A stretch of DNA of 64,000 nt, taken from positions 15,956,001 to 16,020,000 of the forward strand of contig NC_134373.1 of NCBI RefSeq assembly GCF_035582795.1, in the 5' to 3' direction. This DNA is from Mycteria americana. Lineage: Eukaryota; Chordata; Aves; Ciconiiformes; Ciconiidae. The translations under genes and the position numbers were made by a program. Position 1 is the stretch's first letter. Each line of letters opens with the position of its first letter. The notes beneath the pieces were generated by a model. It ran no database searches. It was not told the DNA's origin and saw only the letters and a list, made by a program, of their open reading frames with translations. Positions 1 to 12,100 of the stretch are shown here, in pieces.

Positions 1-226
1 CCGGTCAGACTGCACGGTCCAGGCTTGTCAGTGTGTGGCTGCATCGTTTCGCTAATACTTCCTGCATGCTGTAATCTGCCACTTAATTTTTAATGACAGG
101 CACATTTAGACCTTGACTTTATAATCTTTGTCTCCTTCCCTCCCTCCCTCCCTCCCTCCCTCCCTCCCTCTCTTATCTTTTTCCTTTTCTCCCTTTCCAC
201 TTTCACTAAAAATCCCTTCCCAATAG
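1..226 (+). other. RAPH1: RAPH1 intron, 3' end
   Basis: This is the end of the intron before the last RAPH1 coding exon. It is strongly pyrimidine-rich from about 130 onward. It ends in a long C/T tract, a possible branch-point CTAA near 205-208, and an AG at 225-226. No coding sequence is visible here. Confidence 0.75.
137..170. repeat. (TCCC)n microsatellite
   Basis: About 8.5 copies of TCCC lie directly upstream of the splice acceptor at 226 and form part of its polypyrimidine tract. Copy number probably varies between individuals. Confidence 0.95.
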
Positions 227-2204
227 GCCCGAATGGAGCCTGCAGGTCGGCCCTTCATGTCTGTCGCACCTCCTGTGTCCCCACAGACAAAAGCGGCGAC
301 CCCCTACACAGCATCGCAGCCATCCCCCCCGCTGCCCCCCCCGCCTCCCCCACCCCCGCCACCCCCGCCCCCCCCCTCCGCCACCCCCGCCCCCCCTCCC
401 CAGCCAGGCCGCCCCGTCTGCGGGCTCCCCCGCCACCATGTTCGTCAAGTACAGCACCATCACCAGGCTGCAGAACGCTGCCCAGCACGGCGGGCCTTTT
501 CCCAAAGCTCCTGCTGCACAGCAGGCCCCCCCGCCCCCCCCGCCCTCGGGAAAGCCTCAGCTACTGGTGCCCCCCAACGGGGTCATGCCACCTCCCCCCC
601 CGCCGCCGCCTCCCCCCACACCGGGCTCGGCCATGGCGCAACTGAAGCCGGCGCCTTGTGCCCCCTCTGTGCCACAGTTCACGCCGCCACCGCCGCCCCC
701 CAAAATCCATCAGGTTCAACCAAATATATGCCAGGCCACCGCCACGGCCACCTCCTCGTTGCCACCACCTCCTCCTCCTGTGCCTGCCCCGCCACCACCC
801 CAGGCACCCCCGAAGCCTGTCATGGCAGCTCTCCCCCCACAGCCTAGTGGGAAGGCAGCGTCACCAGGGGTCACGCATGCCACCCCCCCTGTGCCAGCTC
901 CCTTGCCCCTTGCAATAAAGAAACAACCAAGTGTCACCTCTCCCCAGATGCCTCCCCTGCCCCCAGCCCCTCCCGGCCCCACTCCCCCCGCAACGTTCCC
1001 AAAGCAGCAGAGTTTCTCTGTGAAGCCTCCTCCATCCCCTCAGTCCCCAGTGCCGTCGGTGGTGAAACAGATAGTTAGCCAGTTCCCACCTCCTCCCACC
1101 CCACCTGCCACTGAGCCCCAGCCTCTGAAACCCCTTCCACTGAGCGTGGCTCCGCAGTCGCCTCCAGCAGTGAAGGCAAAGCCCAAATGGCAGCCCGCTT
1201 CTGCTCCCTCCCCAGATTTCCCCCCTCCTCCACCAGAGAGCAGCTTAGTGTTTCCTCCTCCACCTCCTTCCCCAGCTTCCTCTGCAGGTTCTCCCCCCCC
1301 TGACAAATCAGGGTCTCCAGTCAAAAAGACCAGCAAGACATCAAGCCCTGGAGGGAAGAAACCACCTCCAACACCTCAGCGAAACTCCAGCATCAAGTCC
1401 ACCAGCTCCACTGAGTACCATGAGTCCAAGAGACCTTCAGTGGACCGCCTTGTCAGCAAATTTGCACACCCACCAGAGCCGTCAGGGTCTCCTTCCAAGG
1501 AGTCATCACCTCCTGCAGCCCCTCCAAAGCCAGGAAAGCTCAACCTTTCTGGGGTGAGCCTGCCCATTGTCCTTCCGCAAGGAGGTATCCCGGCCAAGGC
1601 TCCTGCTCCGGCTGTGTCTGGGAAGGAACCTGTGGTCGAATTCCCTTCACCACCGTCCGATTCAGACTTTCCACCACCACCACCTGAAATAGATCTTCCT
1701 CTCCCGCCAGTTGAGATCCCATCTGTGTTTTCAGGCAGCACCTCCCCAAAAGTCGCTGTTGTCAATCCCCAGCCTCAGGCGTGGTCAAAACCATCTGTGA
1801 AAAAAGCCCCACCGCCCACACGTCCGAAGCGGAACGACAGCACTCGACTGACGCAGGCGGAGGTCGCAGAGCCACCAGGGTCAGCTGGCCCTCAAGTGCC
1901 CACTTCACCCAAGTCCAGCCTTAGCGTTCAGCCAGGATTCCTGGCAGACCTCAACCGGACGCTGCAGCGGAAATCCATCACCCGGCACGGCTCCCTCTCC
2001 TCCGCGCGGATGTCCAGAACAGAGCCCACAGCCACCATGGATGACATGGCCCTGCCTCCGCCTCCACCAGAGCTGCTGGCTGACCAACAGAAGACGAGCA
2101 GCTTCGGGGGCAGTCATATATCTGGCTATGCAACGTTACGGAGGGGGCCACCCCCCGCACCTCCCAAAAGGGATCAGAACACCAAGCTGTCTCGGGACTG
2201 GTAG
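227..2204 (+). CDS. RAPH1: Lamellipodin (RAPH1), last coding exon, with apparent frameshift
   Basis: This exon encodes the proline-rich C-terminal half of lamellipodin, an MRL-family adaptor. The RA and PH domains lie in upstream exons outside the window. At the leading edge the tail binds EVH1 domains of Ena/VASP proteins and SH3 domains such as that of Abi. The acceptor at 225-226 follows a strong C/T tract, and reading starts in phase at 227. The ending, GYATLRRGPPPAPPKRDQN and LSRDW with TAG at 2202-2204, matches my memory of vertebrate lamellipodin. Blocks such as MFVKYSTITRLQNAA and VKAKPKWQPAS also fit. FPPPP motifs are encoded at 1083, 1218, 1251 and 1668. The 227 frame reads TKAATPYTASQPSPPL and then polyproline, but the rest of the protein is one frame over. 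One extra base (or two missing) must lie in the C-rich tract, best at the nine-C run 368-376. Taken literally, the upstream frame stops at 847. A sequencing or assembly miscount is the likeliest cause. Confidence 0.93.
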
Positions 2205-4186
2205 TCGGTCCCCAGGGGCCGGTGCTCTCCGTGACTTGTGGGCCGCTCCGTGATTGGCCAGCCTGTGATCTTGCGCACTTGGAGAGAATGTGGGGACGTG
2301 GATGATAGTCCCATAAAAAGAGGTGATCTCAAGCTGTAGCTAAGGCTAAATGTAAAGACATTCCCCTTTCATGGCTAGGCCAAAAAAGCTGGGGGCTTGG
2401 GGGTGTTGATATTTTATTGGGAAAGGTGGGTAGAGAGGCGTTGACTTACCCTTCCAATTTCTTTTACCCTTCATATGGATTGGACCAAACCCCCATTTTC
2501 TTACTTTTTCTGCATTTAGGGGAGGGGGGGAGATAATTTTTTGTAGTGTCTGTCCACGTGAGACATGTTTGTGCATGTATTATAAGTGTAGGTATATAAT
2601 ATATTGTGATATATTTCGTCGCAATTATAGAAGATAACCAGAATGTTTTTGTAGAACCGTATTTATTGTTTCAGTCACTCTATTATCTGGAATCGGACTC
2701 TGTAACTAGTCAAATCTCACCACAGAGATGAAGATGTAGGGGGCACTTTAAAGAAAGGAAGAAAAAAACCAAAACCCCCACAAACCTCTTGGCAGTTTGT
2801 GGTGGGTAAATGGTGCAGAGCTGAGGTGTTCTGCTGGTAACTGTACATTGCCCATTGATTGAAGAGTACAGATGCAACATACCAAAACATTCTGGTCATA
2901 ATACTACTGAAAATGAGTATGTTCTGAGGAAGAAAATAGATTTTATATATAGTGGGCTGGAGTGAAATATATTTATACTATAAAGAGCCTCCCCCTCCCT
3001 TCCAAATAGTTTAAAAATATACCCTGCTACAAATTATTTCAAAGTTATTTGTCCATGCAGTAAGTAGGATAAATATATATTATTCCAATCCATTATGCAT
3101 TCTAACTTTATAGTAGGCTCGGTCATTTGTTTCTATGGCTCAAGATGAATATATTTGTGTTAACCCCTTCTGAAAGCTGCCAGGACTCCTGCAATCGATG
3201 CCAACCCACAAGGCTGACCCACGCCGATACATCACTTGTACGTGTAGTTCTTTCCCTGAACGAACAGGTAGGTTTCTGTAGAGAGCACTATGTTCTCGCA
3301 CAACCATACACAGCGTACAGTCTCACCTTGTCTGTGCCTGACAAGATGTATTATCTTTACAAAAACAAGTGTCTGGAAATGTTTAAAGAAAGTATTGTTT
3401 GTAATTCATTAGAAACTGTCAGGAAATTTTCCCTTCTAGAAAGAGAGAAGGGCGTGGTAATTTCAGGCCAAGCACAGTGGGAATTTTCTCTCTTTTCTTT
3501 GACCCACCAGAGACTGCGACCAATGCATAACCCTGTTAATTACAAAGTTGCACTACTAGCAATCAAGGGAGAGGACTGGAAAAAAACCCAGCCTTGCGAG
3601 GCAATAACATTTGCTAATAATTTAATTTAAGGGCCCATATGAGTCAGAAATAGACTATCGTATTTGCTTTGGGGTTTTTTGTTTGCCACCGATTCACAGT
3701 CAGTCACCAGATCAAGTACTAGAGTCCTTTTTCTGGTACTTCAGTAGCTTGATTGTAGTCTTACCCATGTATTCGGACGTTGTGATACGGTAATGTAGTT
3801 AGCATAAGTGGTCTTATGTATCATGCATGTTCATTACAGGGTAGTGGTACACAACCTTTGTAAAGTAACTAAAATACTTGGACCGTACCTTACCCCATGT
3901 TCGGTTGTTACAACTTCCCTCGTCACCATGGGGATACTGTTGAGGCTGAGATGGCAAATGATTTTACTGTTTGTTTACCTTTTCTCCAAAAGCAAATTCT
4001 AAATGCTTTCCTTCCCCCAAAGAATGAAACAAAGGAAGTAGCCTGACCTGACAGTATCCTCAAGTGTGTAAAAAAGATGTAAACTAATCTCTCATTAGAG
4101 TAATTCAGGCTGATAGATTTAAGAAATATTGTGACAGTGTCCCCCATCCCCTTTTTGTTATAAAGTGTTTTTAAAAAAATCCAAAT

Positions 4187-4197
4187 AATAAAATAAA
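4187..4197 (+). terminator. RAPH1: Proximal poly(A) signal, RAPH1
   Basis: Two overlapping AATAAA hexamers (4187-4192 and 4192-4197) are followed by a GT-rich stretch (TGTCTTTGTG). A shorter 3' UTR isoform of about 2 kb could end here. Confidence 0.5.
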
Positions 4198-6839
4198 TGT
4201 CTTTGTGAATAATTTATGAATAGGAAAAAAGCTTTGCTAATTAGAGGGGAAAAATGACACATCTATAACTATATAGTTTTAAATAAGTGCATCATGAAAA
4301 GAGAAAAATTAATGGTGCTGTCTCTGCTGACCTGTTTCATATGATTTTTTAAAAATCTGTTTCAGCACCTCTGGAAATTGTTTTAATATTTCAGACTAGT
4401 TTTTTTGAGCAATAAGAGTATATACCATTGTGTGCATTTTTAAAGCACTGCTATGGAAAGGCACTTTTTTGTATCTTTCAAATTGTTCACAAAGTTTTGT
4501 TTCTACTATTTTTGTGCTTATAAAGTGTCCTTAAAAGCATTTGCATTGTTGATTTTAAGCATGCTCAGTGTAGCTGGCGAATAACTTCACAGGAAGGTTG
4601 TTAAGCTATACTGCAGTTCATGGGTGCTGTAATTTTCAACATCGGTCCTCCTGCTGCTTTGTACTGTGTGCAGCTCCTGAGGCTCATACCCACCAGTGGA
4701 GCAAAAGGTGCGCAGATACAGTCGTAACTCCCCGGCTGTTACTGACGATCGGTAAGTGGACACCTTCTCCTACTCCCTGGCAAGCTGCATCTGGGCTGGT
4801 GCAGCGTGTGCTCCCAGATGGGAGCAGTCAGGGAATTCCGCCCCATCTATTTTTCTATTCCCCCAAGACAGCTCCACTGGTGTGTGTCAGTTCCAGCCCT
4901 TTTTCTTTTGTTCATTCAGTGCAAGTACCTCTGGGCTTTGGGCTCGGCAGAGCAACGTTTTGAGTGCGGTTTCTTCAGAGGCATTTGAGCTTTGTTCTCA
5001 TTTTCCTGTGCCCAAGTTCATTTACCCAGTTATCTCTCCCTAGACAATGAACCCATGCTTACTACTGCAGGCTGCTACTCAGCTTGCTGGGAGACAAAAG
5101 TTTAACTCTTAAGTTTGCAGCAAAAAGAATGAACGTCAGCAAAGGTGGCACCCTGTATTCCTTCTTGTTACAACTTACTTCCTAAGCCAGTAGTGATACA
5201 GAAATACAGTGAGTGGCTGCAGCTTACTTTCTCTCAGCTGAGCACCGAAATTTGGCTACGGTGTGGTTCAGACAACCTGGTTGCCTTTTCAGCTTATGAG
5301 ACCCCTCATTGTAACTTGCTTTTCCAGTGTATTTACTGTTTTTGTGACAGTAAATATTTATGCCTTATTTGTGAGTTATTTTTTCCCTTGTGCCCTGGTC
5401 TCATAATTGCACCATTATATTTATTTAAATCAGGAAACAAAGGGGCCAGATCTCAGACACACAGCAAGAAGCTTCCTGCTACAAACATGGGCTGTAATCC
5501 TTTTGGCATTATTAAAATGAGCATGTGAGAGCTGAGCTTTCATACTCTGGACACAGAGATAGCAGATGCTTTGATCCTAAAATACTGAGAGTACAGCTGT
5601 AGTTGCGCTACATGATGAAGCATATGGCCTTTGGCACTTGTTAAGGTGAGTGTCGGGGAAAGCCCTGCTGCTGCAGGGGCAGCTGAGAGCATACAGCTGC
5701 ATTTGTTAATCTGTTCCAGGTTTGGTCTTCATTTCCTCTCTGCCACGCAGCAGTAGCATCCACCTCTGTGAGCAGCAAGGTCCCTCCCCTTCAGCTGGGT
5801 TTCTCTGTGCCTGCAGCACAGCTGTAGAAAGCAGGGAGCTAGTCTTCTTGGACACTTTCATTGTAATTCAGGTCTCGGGGGAGTTGTTTTGGAAGGGAAG
5901 ACTAGGCTTTTGTACCAGCACTAATCTTAGAGGAGAAATTATTAAAAAAAAACCCTAACCAACCAACCAAAAAACCCCACAGGTTCTAAACAAACCATAG
6001 GTAACATGTTTGAAGTGGACATGCTGGGGGTTCTGCTGAGTCTTTCAAAACCTGTGGTTGGGGAGGAGGTTTAGGCACAAGTCTCACAATAAAATAATCC
6101 TGTTATTTTCTGTGGAAGAGGAAAGCTCCTGCTTCCCCCTGCACAGGGGTTTCCTCCTGTGGCAAACCACCACTGCATGCTCTGACTTGGTGCACAACCT
6201 CAAAGCCAAAGAGCTCCTCTCCTCAACTTACTCTGCAGTTTCCTGCAGGGCAACAGTGACTGACTGACACACCAGGGAAACAAAGTGAAGGCACCTGGAT
6301 CACTTTGGTTTCCTGTCTGATGGGAGAGGGAGCAGTTTTTTCAACAAGTGCATTTTAAGATTTACTGTTCCGGACTTGCACATCTAAAGGTTTTACTAAT
6401 TTCTTCCTTCTGTGCCCTTAGGCAACCAGGTAACTAAAATCAGCTCAGAGATAAGGTGTGGCCAGTTTTCCTCTGAGTTAAAATTATTTTTTCCACAGTT
6501 AAAGGAACCAAAAGTGCCGTTTCAACAGCAGAAGGGCAAAAGAGAAATTTTCTGATTACAGAAAACTGCATAGAACTAAATTGTTTTACTTCAGTGGTAC
6601 CACTGCAGGTAAATGTTTCTTATTCAAAATAAGATTATACACGGGCCTTACTATGAGTGTTACTTCAAATAGAGAGTCATGTTAAAATCAGTTGCAATCC
6701 AGCAAAGCAATGTAAATTCCTGACAGAAGGCAGTGAGGATGCAGCCAGAACAGGTGAGTTTGGTGGGGTGTTTTTTCCTTTTTCCATTGTTAAGGTGTAG
6801 ATTACGTACTTGTTCAAACAGTGCCCCTCATTTGGAGAT

Positions 6840-6857
6840 GGGGGGGGGGGGGGGGGG
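6840..6857. repeat. G homopolymer, 18 bases
   Basis: An uninterrupted run of 18 G lies in the RAPH1 3' UTR. In RNA it could form a G-quadruplex. It is also a place where length is likely to be miscalled. Confidence 0.95.
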
Positions 6858-7515
6858 TGTCTGTCTTCTTTAGGGGAGGAGATGTTTTCCCAAAGCCTGT
6901 TTGTGGCTCCTCGTGTTTAGGTTTGCATTCCCTTGCACAATCAGGGCAGACTCCAAACCAGGGAGGATTTAACACTACAGGGGACAGTTTCTCTTAGATG
7001 TTTTTGTAATGTGCTGGTGGGTTTTAAGCTTTTATTTTGGAATTACAAGTTTGTCTAAAGTTGAGTAATTTTCCTTTCTGAGTTCTTTTTCTCCGATTAA
7101 AAAAACACCCATGAAGACTGACAAAACCAGTGTTACGTTGCAGGGGACAGCACTCACTAATACTGTGATCCAGTGAGTCACAGGCTTTGTCTAGTTATGA
7201 AAAGTTTAAGACACTAAACTGCAAATGAGGTGACAACACATGCTTATCCCTCACAATGTAAATTAAAGTCATTGCCACTAACATGGGAAAAATAGTGGTT
7301 TGGGTTGATGGCTAGTTGGTGCTCTGAGGCACTCAACAGGGTAAGGACTCGGTGAGCTCTCTGTTCATCAGAAGTGCGTATCTTTGGCGAGGAGAGCTAG
7401 AGAAGTTGGAGGAACAGGAGAAACAGGAACTAGTGCTATATGCACAATCCTCCACGGCAGGGATTTAGTGACAGAAGTGAGTGAGAAGGAACTTGAGTAA
7501 CAGATTTTGGACACA

Positions 7516-7526
7516 CCCCCCCCCCC
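7516..7526. repeat. C homopolymer, 11 bases
   Basis: A run of 11 C lies in the RAPH1 3' UTR. No function is inferred. Confidence 0.95.
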
Positions 7527-8402
7527 TTATTTAAATGCTTAAAGATGACTTTTAGGAGACTTAGGAGTTGAACCAGCTGTTCCCTACAGTGGACAATAGT
7601 TTCCTCCCACCTTTCCCAAGATGCCAAAGATGCATTCAGAGCTAAATTCCAGGTACGCAGATGTGCTTGCACCAGCCTCTCCTGAGGCTAAGTTGCCAGG
7701 AGCGGAAGTGCTGCCGATCTGCAGCAGCTGTTTGGCAGGAGAGCAGGGCTGCCAGTGTTAGATGCTGTGCATCTCTTACCTGTCACCAACACTGGTAACT
7801 GGGTTCACATCTGCAAGGGCGGGGCAAAGCACAGTTTAGCCAATAAACCTGTGCCCAAGGCTCCCTGCTGCTGGTGTGGTGCAGCACTGTAAAGCTTGTC
7901 CTTCTGAAAGGAAAACGAAATGCTTTGTCACAAGTTGTAATTGCAAGTCTTAGGTCTCCTTCTAGTGGACTGCAGTGGACCAGAAATTAACTGGAGCAGC
8001 AGTTTGTTTTATGGCTTACACTAATTGTTAGCAGCCACTGGTGATAGTCTGTGTAATACTGGGGATGCAGAAGTAAGAAAAAAGTATCATTGCAATGATG
8101 ATTTGTCTGTGCAGCAAACTTGTGCTGAGTGCTGTAAATACATTCATGTTTACTGCTTTAAAAAGAAAATTGCACATTTTATCTTTCAATGGGATTGCCT
8201 CCCCTCTTCTTCCTTTTCCAAAAAGAAAAATCAAAGCTCTTTTAGACTGATAGCTTCAGGTTGGGGGGAGCTTTGCCATATTATAAATATATATATAAAT
8301 ATATGTATAAATATACTTTTTTAAGCATGGGAGAGGACAAAAGAAATACTACATTATAGAGTACCCAATATAGATCATTATACAATGGAATATGCACAAT
8401 TC

Positions 8403-8408
8403 AATAAA
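8403..8408 (+). terminator. RAPH1: Probable distal poly(A) signal, RAPH1
   Basis: AATAAA follows an AT-rich stretch with repeated TATAAATA. A T-rich region (TCTGTTTTAATCC, then CTTTTTCATG) follows it, as expected of a downstream element. A second candidate lies at 8569. Confidence 0.6.
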
Positions 8409-9115
8409 GATGTAGTTAAATTTAATAATCTGTTTTAATCCTCTGTCTTGCCATTTTCCTTTTTCATGAGTTCAGAACCCACACTGTGTTCTCAGGGCAT
8501 CCGTGGTTGCCCTCTGTGGGGATCAGGTATCTGATGGCCTACAGGTTACCATTTATATGCTCCCTCTCAATAAAAGTGCTTTTTATTGTTCCTTTGCACA
8601 GTTCTTTCCAGTGGGTCAGAGCTGGCTGTACCAGTAACATGGTGCACACCAATTACAGCTCTAAAGAGGACCCAGTGTGAAGGCTCACCTTTTCCATCTG
8701 CCTCCTCCCTCAGGCGTGCAGGGTCCTGTACAGCTCTGCTACGCAGGAGCTGATGGCTGGTAAGTGTTGCTGTGGCCCCTCTCTGGGGTCCACTGTAGGG
8801 AATTCAGCTCTGCCCACCTCCTCCTGGGGTATGCTCGCAGGCTGGCCCTGCATCACTCATGAGCTTTTACAGCAGAGATCTGAAGTGTTACATTAGTGGT
8901 GATTACAGGAAATGAGTAGAAGCGGAGAGAGGAGCTGCTGAAGGCAGCAGGCTGGACACCAACGATCATTCATACATTTGCTGTGGCAAGTGCTGCGCTC
9001 AGAGCTCCTCTGGGACAGGGCTCCTGCATACAAAAGCGACTGTCCCTGTCCCCGCTGTGTTGAAAAGCCTGTAGCCAAAGACAAGGAACATGACGCAGCA
9101 GTGGCACACTCACAG
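8409..9115. other. Intergenic stretch between convergent genes
   Basis: About 700 bases separate the likely 3' ends of RAPH1 and ABI2. They contain the back-to-back poly(A) hexamers at 8569-8587. I see no coding sequence or RNA gene here. Confidence 0.55.
8569..8587. terminator. Back-to-back poly(A) hexamers
   Basis: AATAAA on the + strand (8569-8574) and AATAAA on the - strand (8587-8582, seen as TTTATT) form a near-palindrome about 19 bases long. The half facing RAPH1 has a T-rich downstream region. It could end both transcripts or act as a fail-safe. Usage is inferred, not shown. Confidence 0.4.
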
Positions 9116-9140
9116 AACACATGGGGTGTGCTTTGTTCTT

Positions 9141-9146
9141 TTTATT
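9141..9146 (-). terminator. ABI2: Probable distal poly(A) signal, ABI2
   Basis: TTTATT on the + strand is AATAAA on the - strand. Cleavage would be expected near 9116-9126. Confidence 0.55.
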
Positions 9147-12100
9147 TAGGGCTCGTAACAAGAGGGTTTAGTACACAGCAACAGTTAATTCCAAGTACAA
9201 TTAAAAAAATTTAAAAATTGGGTTTTGCACTCACTGGAAGGTGGTTCAAATGGCACACACAATAAAACGTTACTGGCGGCATACAGCTCCCCAGAGTCCT
9301 GCGGGCTTGGTCATTTACAGTGGGCTCTGCACTCATCCACTGCATCAGCAGTGCCAAAAGCAAAAGCACAGCGTGCTTCTCCTCTGACTGCAAACCAAAG
9401 GTGGGGGGTGGGGGGGGGTATCTGCTTTCAGAAAAAAGTGCATGGACAAAATCCATGTTAGACACTGACATTTCCAGAGAATTCATAGAAACTACTTGTC
9501 CATGCAAGTTGCAAAAGACACTTTTTCAAATGTGAAAAGAAGCACTTGTTCTTTACAAAAAAATCTCAGACGTGTCAGCACTTTAGCAAGGCGCTGTAAT
9601 GGAAATGAATTTGTACACAGCTCTTCTTCATTAGTCAATAGTGGTAGGATTCTTCTGAGGTTTTAAGAGAAATGGGAACAAATGTACTGCACGCATTTCA
9701 GCAGCGTCACCACGTTGGTGCTCAGGCTGTAGTGTAGCCAGTTCGGGCTGGGTGTAGGCTTACCTCTGGACAGCAGGCTGCTGCTGGCTTTACTGTTTTG
9801 TAATACGTCTTGCAATAAGCAAAGGTGCTAATAAAATTAATGTTTAGAGTACCAAAGAAAAAACACTTCCTGCATGAGCAGGCCATTGCACAAAACACAT
9901 GGGTGGTGTGGGGTTTTTTTTGAATGAAAGCAGCAGAGCACTGTGGTTTGTTGAAGTATTCTTTCTAACAGCAGTTGGCAAACATTGGCTGCATCAAGCT
10001 TTCAGCAACCTTCCCATGGACATGAGGTGGGGGTCCCACTATTCTTGCAGTTTCAAAATCAAAAGTAGATCAATAGGACTGTTACTACACACAGACTTCA
10101 GCTACTGGGGAAAAATAAAAACAACCAACCATGAACGGTTCCCTTCTTGCACTATTCTGACCTCTGTATAACACCATTTTATCCACAAAATGTGGCAGTG
10201 CCTAATACTGAGAGATGCCAAAAGGTGGGGAAGGTGAATATACCTGTAAGCACAGTAAATTCTTGAAAGTGGCACTCCATAAGCTATATAGCCCATCATC
10301 GACCTGCCACTGTTCAGTCTGCAACACCAGCTTCGCTAGAGATGAGGGTTGTAAATACTTGCCTTTGTGAATGCAACAGTGCTGTACGCTTCTCACTGCT
10401 GACAACGCAGGGACTGAAGTCTCTGCATGGGGTTTGTAATGCTTCCTGAAATGCTGCAGTGCTCAATCAGTGACTCTACACTCTCAATGCAAGTACCGCT
10501 CCCAGCAGAAGCCACAGCACCGTGGTCTTTCCAACAGCATCCTCTAGCAGCTTCCAACAAGTTGGCCTGCAGAGAATTCAAATGCCACCTGTTTCACAAG
10601 ATGTCCTGTCCCACCTCTGGGAAGAGAAGCCCTGTAAATGCTCCCAGTTTACTAACCTGCATAAAGTCCCATCCTTTCCAGATGATAAAAGTTTTGCTTT
10701 TGATTTATGCCTGAAGCCCAGAGACCTAACTAATAAAAAGAGAGCTCATTTCCAGCAGAGAGGCACATCCGCAGCACTTGCTAGGAAGTGGTGGAAGTTG
10801 CTGGGAAGAGTACAGCATTAAGTTGCCATCAAGCACAGGTGGGAGACGCCACAGAAGCACAATAGTTTGTATCGGTGCACAACCATCCTCCACCTCTAGT
10901 CAACGATACACACATACACACTCTGCCAGACAAGGAACATCAGTCCTGCTGCTGCCTCGCTTGCTTTTCGTGATCAACTGAAACGCCCTAGATATAAGTG
11001 CCACTTTTCAGAAGCTGCATCACTGCCAACGTCAACTTTGGCTGTCACCAAGAACCCTCAGCAGCAAAGAAAGAAAATGCCCAGGAGCTGTGAAAGAACA
11101 ATCTGCTCTAGCAAGAACTAGCTGTGTCTAAGCCTTCCTGGCACCCACTGGTAAGCCACCCGGCCACAGACCACAGGGAGCTGTGGTACAAACCAGCAGC
11201 AATCTCCAGCCACTTTCAGGAACACCCAACTCAAGTTGTTCCTATTATCACTAACTGCAAGAACAAGCTGAGTCCCAGGAACCTGGTCAGCCTCCTGGTA
11301 ACACACACCAAGCTCTGCCATCTAGCCCTGGGGGCATGCCACACCTCTTGTCCTGCAGTGAGAGCAATGGCTCTTCAGTGCATCCGTGTCTGCCTGTGTC
11401 TCACCAGTCAGGCCAGCAAGTCTTCAGGCATTGCTTCAGCTCTCTGGTGCCTACTCCAGCCAGTGGGCATTGGCACACCATCACGATGCTCAAGCACAAA
11501 ATTTGCTGCTTGCTGCTCCTGCCTCTCTCAGCCCTCTGCTGCAACAGCCAGTGAGAGAAACAAAGAACATGACTCCATCATGGGGGGTGGGGAAGAGGGG
11601 GAGGGAAAAAAAAAAAAGGGAGACACACATGCAACCCTCAGCCATCTCTCTTAGGCTGGAACCAAGGCACCAAAATAACCTGCTTCCGCACTAGATGGGG
11701 ACAGACTCGGTTGGACCTCCTCTCACACAGGCACATGGCAGAGAGGCAGCTGTAGTTAATAGCTTTGTCCCTGGGGCCAAGAGCAAGGAAGACATCTCTG
11801 ATACAGCAACCAAAGCAAAATACACCACTAGAGGACGCTGACTGATTTCTGTGCACAATGAAAACAGCTGGCTAGGCTGAGGCAGCTCTCACAAAGGGAG
11901 AAACATAATCATTTTGGCCGTACGGCACTCTTTGGGCTATTCTGGAGTGTCTCCTTCCCCCACCTCCCTCTCATGCATACACACTGCCGGTTCAACAGCC
12001 TGTGATGCTGAACACCTTCAGCTGTGGCAGCAGAACTCAGTGAAGAGATGTTGTGCACCTGTTTAAAATACTGAGGTGTTTCTCCCCTCCCCTCCTCCCC

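Larger units (their letters stand above)
2205..8430 (+). other. RAPH1: RAPH1 3' UTR (likely extent)
   Basis: No further exon is seen after the RAPH1 stop. The stretch is AT-rich with scattered ATTTA elements. It holds poly(A) signals at 4187-4197 (two overlapping AATAAA), one near 6087, and one at 8403-8408, the likely distal end. A TGTAAATA Pumilio-like site lies at 8133-8140, and an AT-rich block at 8280-8320. Human RAPH1 also has a 3' UTR of several kilobases, so the length is plausible. The exact end cannot be fixed without transcript data. An ORF of 167 codons at 3127-3630 is probably chance. Confidence 0.65.

Noticed and set aside
206..1765. Long reading frames on the - strand over the RAPH1 exon
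   Set aside because: They are Gly-rich mirror images of the C-rich, stop-poor proline coding sequence and show no independent similarity.
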